From the NCBI GenBank assembly GCA_024364735.1, contig JAGFNQ010006422.1, positions 25,857 through 89,856 of the forward strand: 64,000 nucleotides of DNA, written 5' to 3'. Position 1 is the first letter of the stretch; each line of letters opens with the position of its first letter. Both the position numbers and the translations under genes were made by a program. Source of the DNA: Boesenbergia rotunda. Lineage: Eukaryota; Streptophyta; Magnoliopsida; Zingiberales; Zingiberaceae. Shown piece after piece: positions 24,325 through 36,205 of this stretch. The notes beneath the pieces are model-generated. The model searched no databases. It was given only the letters and a program-made list of their open reading frames with translations, and was not told the origin of the DNA.

Positions 24325-24779
24325 CAGACTGTAAGCTATATAAATGCATATAAGTTCTACAAATAAGTGATTCACTTCAAATTGTTGTGTTTTTTGAGGA
24401 GACATTGTTTTCGATCTAGATTTCCAAAAGAGGACAAAATATATAGCGAATGGTTTTCACTTTGTCAAAGGAAAAAGTGCGATCCACGGAAATACCATTT
24501 TAATTGTTAGCTCTAATGGTTATTAGTTAGCAAATTTGTTAACTAAATCTTTGATAAGTCCTAAAAAGATATAGTATTAATTATAAGTTGTAGTTTTATA
24601 ATAAGTTCGAACCAAGTATTATAAATCTAACTGAAAATAGCTAAAGGCATATTTATATTCACATAAAGCAATAAACGAAAACTATTAGCATTCATCAATT
24701 CTACACTTACTAATAGGCGATCAGTAGAATGATGTATCTCAATCAGTTGCATAAAGCAATTTTTTCTTTTTAGAAGAAT
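24325..24779. other. spacer between transposon and CobW gene 3' end
   Basis: About 450 AT-rich bases; probably includes the 3' untranslated region of the minus-strand CobW gene. Nothing else is seen. Confidence 0.5.
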
Positions 24780-26893
24780 CTAACTTGCATAATATGTAAT
24801 TCTTATCCAACAAAGATCTTGTTCAGAGAACATGTATGGAATGAAATAACTTAGATCTTGCACAAAACATAAGCACAGATATGTTTGATCGGGATCACCT
24901 TCACCAGATGTCGTTGCTGTTACAAAAATCTTTCCTCTGCCATTAACTAAACGCATCAAAGCTCCACTAAGATGAGACTATCCTCAAAAGAAAAATAGAT
25001 CAATCAAAGAAATGAAATAGGAAGATCTTAATTATAAGTAAAAATGAAGTAAAGAAATTAATCTGAGAACTTTCTTAAAGTAAAATTAGATGGATAATGT
25101 TATAAAAAATAATAATAAAATGTACCTAATCTATCTAAAAAAAGTAATATGAGAGTTATCTTAATGAAAAATGGTTATTCAAAACACATAAGCTGTTACC
25201 TCCTTTACGCCACGTAATGGTGAACCTTTCAGACCGAATACAACAAGGGGCTCCTTACTGGAAGGTTCCTGTAGTCAAAAAGAAAACTAAGACCATGCTA
25301 AGAATATTCAATATCAGAAGCATGCCATCAACTAACTGTTAGTTAAGATGCTGATTGTTTGAGCATTACATTGATTTACTACAAGTTTTAAGCAAATTCA
25401 AAAATACAAAAGTAACTTGGCGTTTTTTTTACTCTCATTGGGAAACATGTTATGACAAGGTTCATAAGCAGATTTAGAAGATAAGAACCAGTTCAAATAC
25501 CTTAAACCTGCTATCATTTGCAACCATCATAGAAAAGCTTCTAGCATGTTCTCTCACTGTGCCAGGTTCTGATGGGACTCCTCTCTGACAATTTGCAGAT
25601 GCAGAGAGCTGTAAAATGATTGATTGCAATTCAGAGTTATCTGTGCCTATTAGTACAACACGTGATTTTGGAGAACTTTCCCAAGGTTGGCCACTGACAG
25701 CTTCTACTCTTTTGAGACCACTCCATTGGAAGACGAAGCGATTTTCTCTGTAATGAAAACCAGTATACCACTCGGAATTACTTGATAGTAATGCAAAGTG
25801 TGCATAGCTCAGCAGTTTTCACTTATTTTAATAAGATGGATCAGGAGATTATTAGAGTAGTAGCTGGTAGAACAATATGCTTATATAGCATGAAGAGCAA
25901 AGGATACTTCAAGGTTCACATTATACTTTCTACTAAATTTTCATACCTATCCTCCGCAAACCATATGATGCCTTTAGCTCTAATTAGGCTTCTTGAGCAT
26001 CTCATGATTTTAAGAACTTTTGACTGAAACAACGCCAAAGACAATGGAACTTCCGTTTCAAATGAAGTTGATGAGAATGATGCTCCATGAGGAAACCCTA
26101 ATAAAAAAGGGGGTAAAGTGAAGACTGACAAGATAAAAGCAAAAGAATGATATCTAAATAATTATCATATTCAAGCCATGTTGCTCACTTGGGTTCAACT
26201 ACATGGATTTTATCCCTCCGTTGAGCTCAATCTAAATAATTATTTAAAAACATAAAAATAAGCATGTTTCGTGATATATTAGCTTTGGCCAACTAAACAT
26301 CTTTTTGTCACTTTCGCAGTCTAATGTACAAGTTTAAGTTTGGGCTAAAGCAAATGCAGTATGCAATGAATTGGAATAGCCATTAAAATCAATGTGAGTC
26401 TAAACTGTACCTCACACTCGTATATCTAGCTTGTTACACGAAACAATAGAAGTAACAACTAAAAATATACGACTTGTAAGCCACTCAATGAAGATGATGA
26501 AAACAACGTCATAACAGCCAGATTTTTTTCGTAAACAGAAGTGAAAACCATCTGGTAAGTCTTCATTTTAAACTAAGATAGGAAAGACAATATGCCACAA
26601 AAACAGAATATATCTTGTTAAATTAACATTGTTTCAGTTGTCTTCCATTTCCAACTGCAGTTTTTATAATTTACAGCGTGAATTATTTACTTGTTATTCA
26701 AAGTTAGTCTAGGTACATAGGTTTCTCCCAAAGTTACTGATATGGATAGATAAAGTGACAAAATCTGAATTAAGTGATCAAGACAATCAAGGTTTAAAAT
26801 TTCGACCCGTGCCGAAGTTTCGGTCCCAGACAGGAACAATACAATTTCGGTATCATATCGTGTCGTGCCGGTATGGTTTCGATTAATATACAA

Positions 26894-26933
<40 letters not shown>

Positions 26934-29900
26934 TTGTATATTAATATAGTATAATTTACAACATAGTTTTCTCAAAACTTTCAATAAAAATATGTATTAA
27001 TAATATAAAGTAGAGATTTAAGTATGATAATATTCATAATTCCAAATCTCAAATCAATTTTGATTCTAAGATAAAAAAAAATATCTATAATAATTATATA
27101 AATTAATCCTAATTTATATATAATAATTATATTAATTATTAATGTATGTAATATATTTATAGTTTATAAATATTCTAAAGAATATATATTAAATATTTTA
27201 GTTTATATATATCTAGTTTATATTGCATATAAGAATTAAATTTATTTTAAAATTTTATATATTTTTTAATTTTATAACAATTAAATTTTTTAGAATTATT
27301 TATAAAATTTCAAAATTATTTTAAACATTTTTATAAAACTTTAATCTATTTTTAATTAATAAAAATGATTTAAAGTTTGATTTTAAAAGTATTTTAAATT
27401 ATATATTATTTTGTACTTTATATTTTAAATTTTAAATAATAATAATAATATTATAATATTATATATTATAATTATATTAAGTAATTAACCGTTTATTTAA
27501 TTATTATTAAATTAAATAATATACAATTATACTTTATATAATAATTAATTAGAAATTAAGAATTAAAAATTTTATATATAATTTATGATTTTAATCAGTG
27601 TTCTGAAAACCGGACCGGACCGGCCGGTTGGACCGGTTGAATCGGGAATCGGCTAGATTTTCAATCCGAGTTGATTCTGAAAACCGGCTACTCAAGAACC
27701 GAGTGCGAACCGTTCTGAATCGGCCGAGAATAGGTGAACCGGGCAAATCCGAAAAATCGGGCAAACCGGCTTGGTTTATTTTATTTTTCATTTTTTGATT
27801 TTTTTTCTTCTTTTACAGTTTTGTTTTCTTACTGAAAAATAAAATATTAAAAACCTAGTTTGCTTTCACCCAAAGTCCCAACGAATAAATCTGTTGTTTG
27901 CTTGGACCCAATAGTTTTAAACTTGAATTTTTCTTTGAAACTAACTCTTTTTTCTAGAATACTGTGCTGAGTTGCTGACAAAAACATATCAAATGCTCGA
28001 CCTAGTTGATCCAATCTTGAAGAAAATAGTTGGGTAAGTTGTTAATTTCATATATATAAATACATATTTTCAGAACCTTGATTTTAATAAATCTAACTTT
28101 TCCTCCCTTTAATAAAACCTAATTTTCTTCCTTCTACAGCTTCTTCTCCGCCTTTCCTTCCGCTGCCACCGCCTCAACACGATGCCACTGCCTCGACGCC
28201 GCTGTCGTCTCCGCCTCCGCCTCCAGGTAAGTTTTCATCTCCCAATCTGGATTCTTTCTTCCTTCTTCCTTCATCCTTGCTCCTTCCTCCTTTATCCTTC
28301 CTTCTGTTGTGCGTGCGTGACGCACACAATGACGCACGTGAAATTGTTACGCCTCTTGTGCCGGTCCTACGTCGGAACGGTAAGTTTCATGAGTTTCGGC
28401 CGACACGGCACGAGATTTCTTTTCTTGAACACAACTACATCAAGAAGGTCTATTTCAGCATAAATTATTGTCCGCGGGGCTATGGTGAGCGAAAGGGTGA
28501 CTAGTTGTCTCACAAGCACCCGCGGTTCGATCCCTAGCTACGGCGAATTTGCAGGAATTTTTTCTCCAAATGGGGCACACAACCGTAGGATATTGGGCTT
28601 CTGGACTGTCCGCCGCGAGCACTTCTCGAGTTACCCTGGCGGCCAGTGAGAAACTTCTATGAGGCGGGCCGGTTACCCCAGATTCGATGTTATCCAAACT
28701 GATTAATCATTTTTTTTCTATTTCAGCAGAAATTATGTAACATTAACATGGGAGAAACTTTGATGGTTAATTAAGGGAAACTAAACTAACCAAAAAACAA
28801 ATCTCATTAAAAGCAAGAAAAAGATCAGTTACCAGCATCAAAATTATCAGAAGGCTGGCTGCCAGTATCACCAATAGAAGAAATCTGCATTGGAACATTA
28901 TTATGCCTAAATGCCATCTTGGGCAATGATTCATGAGAAAGAATCCCTGGCACACTATCAAAGTTTTTTTCAACATCTAGTGCTTGAAGTTTGGTGCAAT
29001 CAATCACAAGATCCAAAGGAACTCTACAAAATTGGGAGCGGACAACCCTTGCACCACCTGTTAACCCTTCTAAAATATCTTCGGCATTAGATATCTGACT
29101 GAGAGTAGCCAAATCACATCTGCAAGAGATAACTGATCACAGCCATCAATATATTGCCACATTCAGACGAATTGTAAATAGGTTGATAAAACAATATTTA
29201 AGGTGGATTGACATATATTGTGGCATTGTCATGTTGAGGGCTACATGAAACCTAACTCCATATAGTTATACAATCTAATGTTCCAAACATGGTTTAATCT
29301 GCATTCTCAAATTCTTCTAAAATCTTCAGAGTTGATGACTTTTAGCATATAAAAATATGAATTGAAATTGTCTTATTAAGATTAAGATACTAACCTAAAT
29401 ACTCAAACAAAATTTCCTTATTATAAAAAATAAGTGTACCGCCATATGAATTTTTTCCATTTGGTTGACCTATCATTCAATAAGTATATCAACATAATAT
29501 TGATGCATGGTTGGCTACTACAGGCGCCTCTTGATTTCCTCTATTCTTTGATGAATTAAGTGGTCAACATTGTCTATTTGCAGCTCTTGTCCATGTAAAC
29601 CTTGAAACATGCAAGGGATTTATTTTCATAAGAAACTATGCAATATAATCACAAAATATAACAAATATATTAATTTGTTATCTACCTACCCTTTGAAGGG
29701 CTAGCGTACAAAGAGATTTTCTAATGGACAGAAGTGGACATATCATTCAATTAGATATGTTTATAGGATAACAATTTTAACAAGAGAAAGTGAATTACAA
29801 ACCTAGTTGTCGTCGATCATAAAATCTTTGTGGCAAAAAATGTCCTCGTTAATCTATAAAGTAAGTGATGATTATAAAGGAATTTTATTAAATATTGTCC

Positions 29901-32612
29901 ATCTTTATTAACTTTTTTTTTCGATATATTGAGTTTGCTAATGTCCATCATCATGGTCATCGTCATCAAAGCAATGCAGTGTGTTATGCTTGATCCAAAA
30001 CAATATTAGATGTTCTTTCTCTAACAACACTTTTTCTCTTTAAGGTAGCACCACTGTCGAAGACCACTACTACTTTATATTCCGCATCTATCTTTTAATC
30101 TACACTGTTCAAGATATGTAAGATAACACCATGGTATTTTGCAATTGCAAAATGATATTTTACAGTTACACTAACAACAAATTTATGAAATTTCATATTT
30201 CTATTGCAATACAATAGAAAGTTGATAACACTTATACGCAAAGGTCTTGTCTAGTTATTGCAGATCAACATAACTCAATATAGGCTCCATTACTTTTTGC
30301 TTGACAGGATCCATGTCTTAATCTCCTTTCCTTGTTCAACTAGGTATGAACCTACAATTACTTACATGGTCGGAGGATGCATACAAGGATTAAATTTGAT
30401 TAGACACCATGCTACGATAGTACCTATACTTTGTTGAGTTAAGAATATTTGATTACAATGAAAATTTTAGCAATACTTTGAAAATTGATTTCTTTTTTCC
30501 TTTGTGTAGGCATCATCATTTGCATTATGCTTCCTAGCTTGGCCCGGTCAGTAGGTTAATAACAACAAATATCAATTGCAACCTTCATCTTGTGGAAGGA
30601 AAAAAAAATGACTAATATCAACTTATAGTAAGGTAACACACTTTTCCCCAATGTTGGTGTAGAGGCTAAACCACTAACTAGTTGAGCCACTTCCACAAGA
30701 ACCAGTGACAGTGTCACGACTATGGCATTTGTTGTTCATACTCAAATTATCTTGGGAAGTATGAAGAGTGACTAGAAATTCTTAGCTATTTGGGATATCA
30801 TCGCTACGTCCTTTAAATTCATTGTAGATTCTCCAGAAGTTTGCCTATCAAAGCCTTCACATTGTTGCTCTTTGTATTGACATTTTGTTTTCATCGAGTT
30901 CCTTTGTTACACGATGAAGTTCTTAAAGGGCTTTTGAACACTTTGAAACATCTAGGCCATAAGCAAGATGGTGGCCGAGGCAAAAGAACATACTGCTTGA
31001 TCCTACTTTGGCGTAGGTGGCATTGTTCCAACACAGATAACACTGCGATTAACCTTGTGTCTCGATCTCTAGTAGAACAAATTTTGTTGACTTTGTCGGG
31101 CATCAAAGCTTGATACTTTAAGCTATGATTCCATAATTAGAATGGTTAATGCTCAATCTATGGGCTAGAATTGTAGGCTACCGATCAACATGTCTAAATC
31201 ATCTCAACCTATTTTTTTCACAATTTATCATTTTAAAATTTACATTTAATTGCTCTTGGGTATTATTATTTTTAAATTTTATCCTTTCTAGTAACTCGAC
31301 ATTTCAAAGAAACTTCAATTTTATTCAAAGCAAAAGAGAGGCAATATTGATTAAATGAGATAAAATGATTCCACCATGTAAGCAGACAATAAAATGAACC
31401 GATAGGAAAAGATATCTCACTTCATGTTTCAAAAACACAGTTACAATGGAAGAAAAGGATTTGAGTGGCAAGAAAAGAACATGTTGCATGTTGTCTATCA
31501 GTGGAATAGAGGATCAAAGGGAAGTCAGGTGCTAATGGAGAAGCAAGAAAAGTAAGGAAAGATCCTACAAGGAGATAAGAGGTGTTAGTAAATCAAGTCA
31601 ACTAAAATATCTGTATCGGCAGAGTTCAAGAGCATGAAGTAGTGAAACATAAAAATAATACTGATAGCTGGGTACTGGAAACTTTGTTTATGTTGATGAA
31701 AGTTAGCATCTCAATAGGAATAATTCAGAAAGCACTCAAATTTCAAAGGCACTACAGAACTAATGCAACAATCACATTTTAGTCCCTACCAATCTATTTT
31801 TAATGTCAATGATAACATGTTTAGAGCGTACACACACAAACGGAAAAAAGGGGCAGCCTGCATGCGTGCGCTTAAATCTAGGAACTGAAAGATATAATGT
31901 TGATAAGCTTACTTGTTTAATAAAATGATATCAACATGCTGCAACTGCGTCCTGACAATGTCAATATTAATGATCTTATCGAGAGATTCTGCATCAACCA
32001 CAGCAACTGTAAGATCCAGATGAATGCCTACTTCCTTCAGATCGGCAACAAACTTATCAGGTCTTGCTAGCCCAGACGTCTACAGAAACAATTTATACAA
32101 CTAACATAATCTCGTTTTAACATAGTCAATCAACAAGAAGAAAACCCCATAAAAGGCAGTAGAATAAGACCTCAACGAGAAGACAGTCGAAGTTGTGCCT
32201 ACTATCGACAATCCGCTGAAGGGACTCCCGGAACGGCCCACTGACATCACAGCAAGCACAGCCTGAAATCAACACGGCATCAGTTTTACCAATAAAGGAG
32301 GAACCAGATCGGCCAAGCGAGGAGAGAAAAGAAGAGGGAACCGTGAGTGAGGGAGACGGTGGATAGGTTAAAGGCCTGGTTGAGGCGGTCGGCATCAAGG
32401 AGAAGGGAATCAACGTCGGAATCGGCGAACTCGTTGACGAGGACAGCGAGTCGGAGGTCGCCGCGGTTGTCGAGTAGGTGCTTGAGAAGCGTGGTTTTGC
32501 CGCTGCCCAGAAAGCCGGTGACGAGGGTGCAGCCCATGCGGCCGCCGGCAAGGCCGGACCGCCGGTTGAACACTCGATTCTCAAACGCGGCGCTCATCTC
32601 GTTCCCTTCCAT
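24780..32612 (-). CDS. COG0523/CobW-type GTPase, putative metal chaperone
   Basis: Eight minus-strand exons: 32612-32342, 32262-32171, 32079-31913, 29119-28833, 26097-25947, 25747-25501, 25268-25200, 24977-24780. All junctions are GT-AG and in phase, giving 493 residues. Walker A is GFLGSGKT (33-40). The CxCC metal motif is GCACCDVS (C92, C94, C95), followed by the switch region TSGLARP. The guanine-specificity motif is NKCD (176-179), split across an intron. The C-terminal CobW domain shows RAKGIIWFAED and RFVFQWSG. Members hydrolyse GTP to load zinc or cobalt into client proteins; client and organelle cannot be read here. The final exon ends in a Cys/Phe-rich tail I do not recognise, so the last ~35 residues are less sure. 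A second ATG at 32597 is possible. Introns of 2.7 and 2.8 kb carry transposon insertions. Confidence 0.88.
26882..26945. repeat. perfect AT-core palindrome
   Basis: ATTAATATACAATTC (26882-26896) is followed by an AT dinucleotide run and then the exact complement GAATTGTATATTAAT (26931-26945). The whole 64 bases can form a hairpin or cruciform within the intron. Confidence 0.85.
27596..28080. mobile_element. hAT-type MITE
   Basis: An exact 8-base direct repeat ATTTTAAT (27588-27595 and 28081-28088) flanks the element. The ends are imperfect inverted repeats: CAGTGTTCTGAAAA on the left and CAAGGTTCTGAAAA as complement of the right. The left interior is rich in CCGG/ACCGG units (GGACCGGACCGGCCGG). 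No protein is encoded. Eight-base duplication and CA...TG ends fit the hAT superfamily. Confidence 0.82.
28469..28717 (+). mobile_element. tRNA-derived SINE, family 1, full length
   Basis: The copy is flanked by a 19-base direct repeat with one mismatch, CTATTTCAGCATAAATTAT (28450-28468) and CTATTTCAGCAGAAATTAT (28718-28736). The head has polymerase III-like boxes: GCTATGGTGAGCGAAAGG (A box region) and GGTTCGATCCC (B box). The tail is T-rich. The body contains GCAGGAATTTTTTCTCC and CTTCTCGAGTTACCCTGGCGG, shared with the copies at 60391-60627 and 32860-32965. Confidence 0.88.
29120..31912 (-). other. 2.8-kb intron of the CobW gene
   Basis: No exon, gene or clear transposon end was recognised. 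The sequence is AT-rich with moderate complexity and may contain an old insertion, since the family's introns are not usually conserved at this length. Confidence 0.5.
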
Positions 32613-32859
32613 TCTTACTTCGCAGCCTCACTGGAATCGGTTCAGCCCTCGATCCTCTGTCTTAGCAAATAGCAATTTGAAGAAGGATTAACTAGGATGG
32701 GTGTCGAACTTCGGGAACCTCGGGCAATCGATTTAGTTCAATAAAAGTTCAGGTAGCAGATAAATTTGGGAGAGATAACCCAGTAGCTCTTTTCATTATA
32801 CAAGCAAAATTGATCGGATTAACTCATTTTTAGAAGTGACATCTCAGGATTCGTAGTCC

Positions 32860-32965
32860 ATTTAAAAAAAATTCCTATAAAATACGTCATAGTTAAAGAT
32901 CGAATCGTAAATATCTAAGATAGCAATTAATCACCCTACCGTTACACCATAGCTCCGAGGGCAAC
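32860..32965 (-). mobile_element. decayed SINE, family 1 remnant
   Basis: Read against the copy at 60391-60627, the text TTCCTATAAAATACGTCATA, AGATCGAATCGTAAAT and CCGTTACACCATAGCTCCGA matches TTCCTGCAAAATACGCCGTA, GGATCGAACCGCAGAT and CCGCTGCACCGTAGCCCCGG. The changes are mainly C-to-T and G-to-A, as expected from methylated-cytosine decay. Only the head half is recognisable. Confidence 0.78.
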
Positions 32966-33081
32966 TAATCATCCTTCCGCAGTACTATAATCTTGAGGGT
33001 AGCAAATAGCAATTTGAGTATTGGAAGATTCCAGAATTTTCAATTTAACATTGAATAGGAAAAAAAAATCAACAATGATTA

Positions 33082-33619
33082 GAGCATCCACGATAGATAA
33101 ATCACTTGAGAGCTCCTTCATTATCACATCAACATCATGTTAAAAGTAAAAAAAAATCTTATATATCTCTCCACTCTAAAAAAAAAACTCTCAACAACTT
33201 CTACATGGACTCCATATTTTTTCATTATATATTTCTCATCTTTCCTTTATATTTAACTTATATATAATTATAAATTTTAAAAATTTAAATCTAAAATCAA
33301 TTTGATAAAAAAATTAAAAGAAATCAATTGATAAAAATTCAATTTAATAAAAAAATCAATATATTTTTTAAAACAAATATTAAATAAAAAATTATTTTAT
33401 CTTATATATAATTATAAATTTTTACAAATTCAAATATAAAATAAATTTGATACAAGATATTAAAAGAAACCAATTAATAAAAAAATCAATATATTTTTTA
33501 AAACAAATATTAAATAAAAAAAATAATTCAAAGGAGCAACTCGGCACAGGAGCTCCCTCCCACTCTCTTTGGCCAGCTCAACAATGAGAGCTCTGAAGGA
33601 GCTCCCATTGCTGATGCTC
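33082..33619. mobile_element. Tourist-like (PIF/Harbinger) MITE, 538 bp
   Basis: TTA flanks both ends (33079-33081 and 33620-33622). The left end is GAGCATCCACGATAG and the complement of the right end is GAGCATCAGCAATGG. The motif GAGAGCTCCTTCA recurs inverted near the right (GAAGGAGCTC). The interior is AT-rich and contains a direct duplication: AAAAAATCAATATATTTTTT followed by AAAACAAATATTAAATAAAA occurs at about 33352 and 33481. No coding capacity. Confidence 0.85.
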
Positions 33620-34086
33620 TTAGGGCGACCATTCAACTTGAATAGAGTTTAAGTTAAGATCTGAAAATCCAAGTGTTTGAATTTTGCATGGAAGATTTGT
33701 ATATTTTCGGGGGTAGGATTAAATTGATTATTGCGGGATATAGAGGATTTGGACGTTCCCGTGGTAGGATTAAATTAATTATTGTGGGATAAAGTTATTT
33801 AAATAGGATAAGTATTCGAATTTAGGTAAAGTCAAGGGAAAAAAATCTTTCTCATAATAGCTAATTATAGCTTCCTAATTTATCTCTTTGATTCTGAAAT
33901 GAATGGCCGGAAATGCTGGGATGAATATATCATCTTTTGTTATGACAGGGAAGATTTGGACTCTCAAGTCAGTTGGGGAGATCGAAACTGTTGAGTCATT
34001 TGAGTTGATGAGATGAGCGAGGTGCTCAAAGTGGTTGCCAAACACCTTACCCGCTCGATCGAGCGAGGGCAACATGTGCCTGCTTA

Positions 34087-34260
34087 GAGCATCTCCCACG
34101 GCGATAAAGGTTTTTTATTTTTCCCGTGGACCCCGCCAATAAAGAAGAAAAGGAATAAGAAGTTAGGTTCGAAAAATCAAACTTAACTTCTTTTTTTTTT
34201 AATTCCAAATATGAAAGAGAAATGAAAAACCTCATTACAAACCTCTGTTGTGGATGCCCG
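34087..34260. mobile_element. short Tourist-like MITE
   Basis: TTA at 34084-34086 and 34261-34263 flanks a sequence beginning GAGCATCTCCCACGG and ending CTGTTGTGGATGCCCG. The end complements (GGGCATCCACAACAG) resemble the start. The interior carries AGAAGTTAGGTT and its complement AACTTAACTTCT, so the element folds back. The last base at the right end is uncertain by one. Confidence 0.75.
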
Positions 34261-34263
34261 TTA

Positions 34264-35119
34264 GGTTTGTTGATATGGATTAAACGTTGTTCATTTTCTA
34301 GCAACGCAGAATCATCGAGTGTATGTCTAACAGAACATCAACATGTTTATTGTGGTTGTGGGAGTCCAATAAAACACGTTGCTTAGCGGTGTTTGATCCG
34401 TGGCGTTTACAAAAATCCTATTATCCTGTGTATTACCATGTTTCGGGCAATTCATTACAAGGCACGAATTCTTCCATGTATTATTGCCTTTGCTTTTTCA
34501 TTTTTTTTTTTTTTTTGACAAAAGGTGATTCGTTTGCTCTCAACGTCCCCGCTAACCAGTTTCAAAGTCAACACGGAGGAGATAAATCACTGTGATTACT
34601 AATTCGGATATTGTGACTAGTACGTGGGGAGGGTGGGCATACCGACTCAGACTTTTTAAAAAATTGAGAAAAAAAATTCGATTTTTTTTTGCGCTTATAT
34701 ATCTGATGGATTTGGCACTATTTTTGATGATGAATTGTCGTTGTTCTAATTTATACGGCGAGTTGAGTACCCGTCAGCCTTTGCAATCTCAGCTTGGTCA
34801 ACCCGGAGTAGTTGGCTTGCGCCCATCGTTACCGGCAAAAATCAGCGGGGTCCTTGTCGTCACCAATCACGATGCGGGTGATGAAGAGGGTCGAACAAGA
34901 ATTCGTTTGCGGGTCGTAGAGTCGCACCCACCGCGCCACGTGAGCGGGCTGCGAGACCAAGTCCGCGAGAACTCGTCGTCTTCATTTCGTGCCTTCGTCT
35001 TCGAGCTCTCCATCCACCTCTCGTCCGTGTTCGTCGATAAGAACGAGGGAGAGAGATCGGAGAAGGCAGCACGAGACTGAGAGGAAATTAGATAGAGGAA
35101 TCCATCGAAGTTTATAAAC
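34264..35119 (+). promoter_or_regulatory. 5' flank and leader of the Rab gene
   Basis: About 850 bases lead to the Rab start. The last ~250 bases rise in GC content and contain a purine-rich leader (GAGGGAGAGAGATCGGAG) just upstream of ATG 35120. No definite TATA box was identified. Frames here are not convincing genes. Confidence 0.4.
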
Positions 35120-35878
35120 ATGGCGTACAGGTCGGACGACGAGTACGACTACTTGTTCAAGGTGGTGCTGATAGGCGACTCCGGCGTGGGGAAGACCAAC
35201 CTCCTCTCCCGCTTCGCCCGCAATGAATTCAGCCTCGAGTCGAAGTCCACCGTCGGCGTCGAGTTCGCCACCCGCACCGTCCACGTCGACGACAAGCTCG
35301 TCAAGGCTCAAATCTGGGACACCGCCGGACAAGAAAGGTACCCGAACGATATCCCCTAGCTTTAACCGATCGATTCCGCTATTCCAACTCGTTGACTTTC
35401 CACCAATCTATTGCGTTGACCGATCGACATGACAAACAGATACCGAGCCATCACCAGCGCCTACTACCGAGGCTCCGCCGGCGCCCTCGTCGTCTACGAC
35501 GTGAGCCGCCGCGAGACCTTCGAGAACGTTGAGAAGTGGATGCAGGAGCTGCGCAACCACACGGACTCCAGCATCATCGTCGTGCTCGTCGGCAACAAGG
35601 CGGACCTGCGCCACATAAGGGCGGTGTCCGTGGAGGAAGCGGCGGCGCTGGCCCGGAGGCAGCAAGCCTTCTTCGTGGAGACCTCCGCCCTGGAGTCGAC
35701 CAACGTGGACGCTGCCTTCGCCGAGGTGCTCACGCAGGTGTACCGTGTGGCGAGCAGGAAGGTGCTCGGCGTCGGCGAGGACCCTGCGGCTTTGCCCAAA
35801 GGCCACACCATCGATTTGAACTCATCAGAGGAGGAGAAGCCGCCATCCGTTAACAAATCCGCGTGCTGCTCGAGTTAA
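35120..35878 (+). CDS. Rab GTPase of the RABA (Rab11) group
   Basis: Two exons, 35120-35337 and 35440-35878, coding for 218 residues. The phase joins GAA AG|A TAC to read QERYRAITSAYYRG, as in all plant RABA proteins. The nucleotide motifs are GDSGVGKT (19-26), WDTAGQE (66-72), NKAD (125-128) and ETSAL (153-157). The effector loop is STVGVEFATR. The C terminus has a hypervariable region and ends CCSS, a double-cysteine geranylgeranylation signal. DPAALPKGHTIDL near the end resembles the RABA1 subgroup. RABA proteins direct traffic from trans-Golgi/recycling endosomes to the plasma membrane and cell plate; the role is inferred from family. It is tail-to-tail with the aminotransferase gene, 327 bases between stops. 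Confidence 0.94.
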
Positions 35879-36205
35879 ATGTGTTAATTTTCTTGCAGAA
35901 ATGTAAAACTAAGTGGATTTCATTATTGCTTACAAAAACATGCTCTTCTTTAATTGTTACGACTGTTAATCCGTTATCTTTGATCAGATACACATGCAAG
36001 ACAAGTGATTGTCACACTATTGCATTCTTGTTCCTAGATGGTTTGCAATATCCATCTGGGATAGAGATAAACACTTGCATTGGATAGAGATAAACTCATA
36101 AACAAACACTAGAAGATACTGCAGAAAGTTTCTTACAAATCAAAGAGAACTATTTGATTATTCCGACTACCAGGACATGCATATCGGCTATGCAAATACC
36201 CTTTA

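Larger units (their letters stand above)
26098..28832 (-). other. 2.7-kb intron of the CobW gene, repeat-filled
   Basis: It holds a stretch of dispersed-repeat text near 26790-26880 (TTTCGACCCGTGCCGAAG), an AT palindrome, a very AT-rich block (26950-27590), a hAT-type MITE (27596-28080), a CT-rich block (28130-28310) and a SINE (28469-28717). No exon of the host gene is missing by phase. Confidence 0.7.

Noticed and set aside
28182..28504. Plus-strand frames starting MPLPRRRCRLRLRL
   Set aside because: CT-rich low-complexity DNA next to a SINE inside an intron of the minus-strand gene; the second frame runs into the SINE.
28469..28560. Possible tRNA gene from A- and B-box-like text
   Set aside because: No cloverleaf with an anticodon arm and acceptor stem can be drawn; duplications and tail show it is a SINE.
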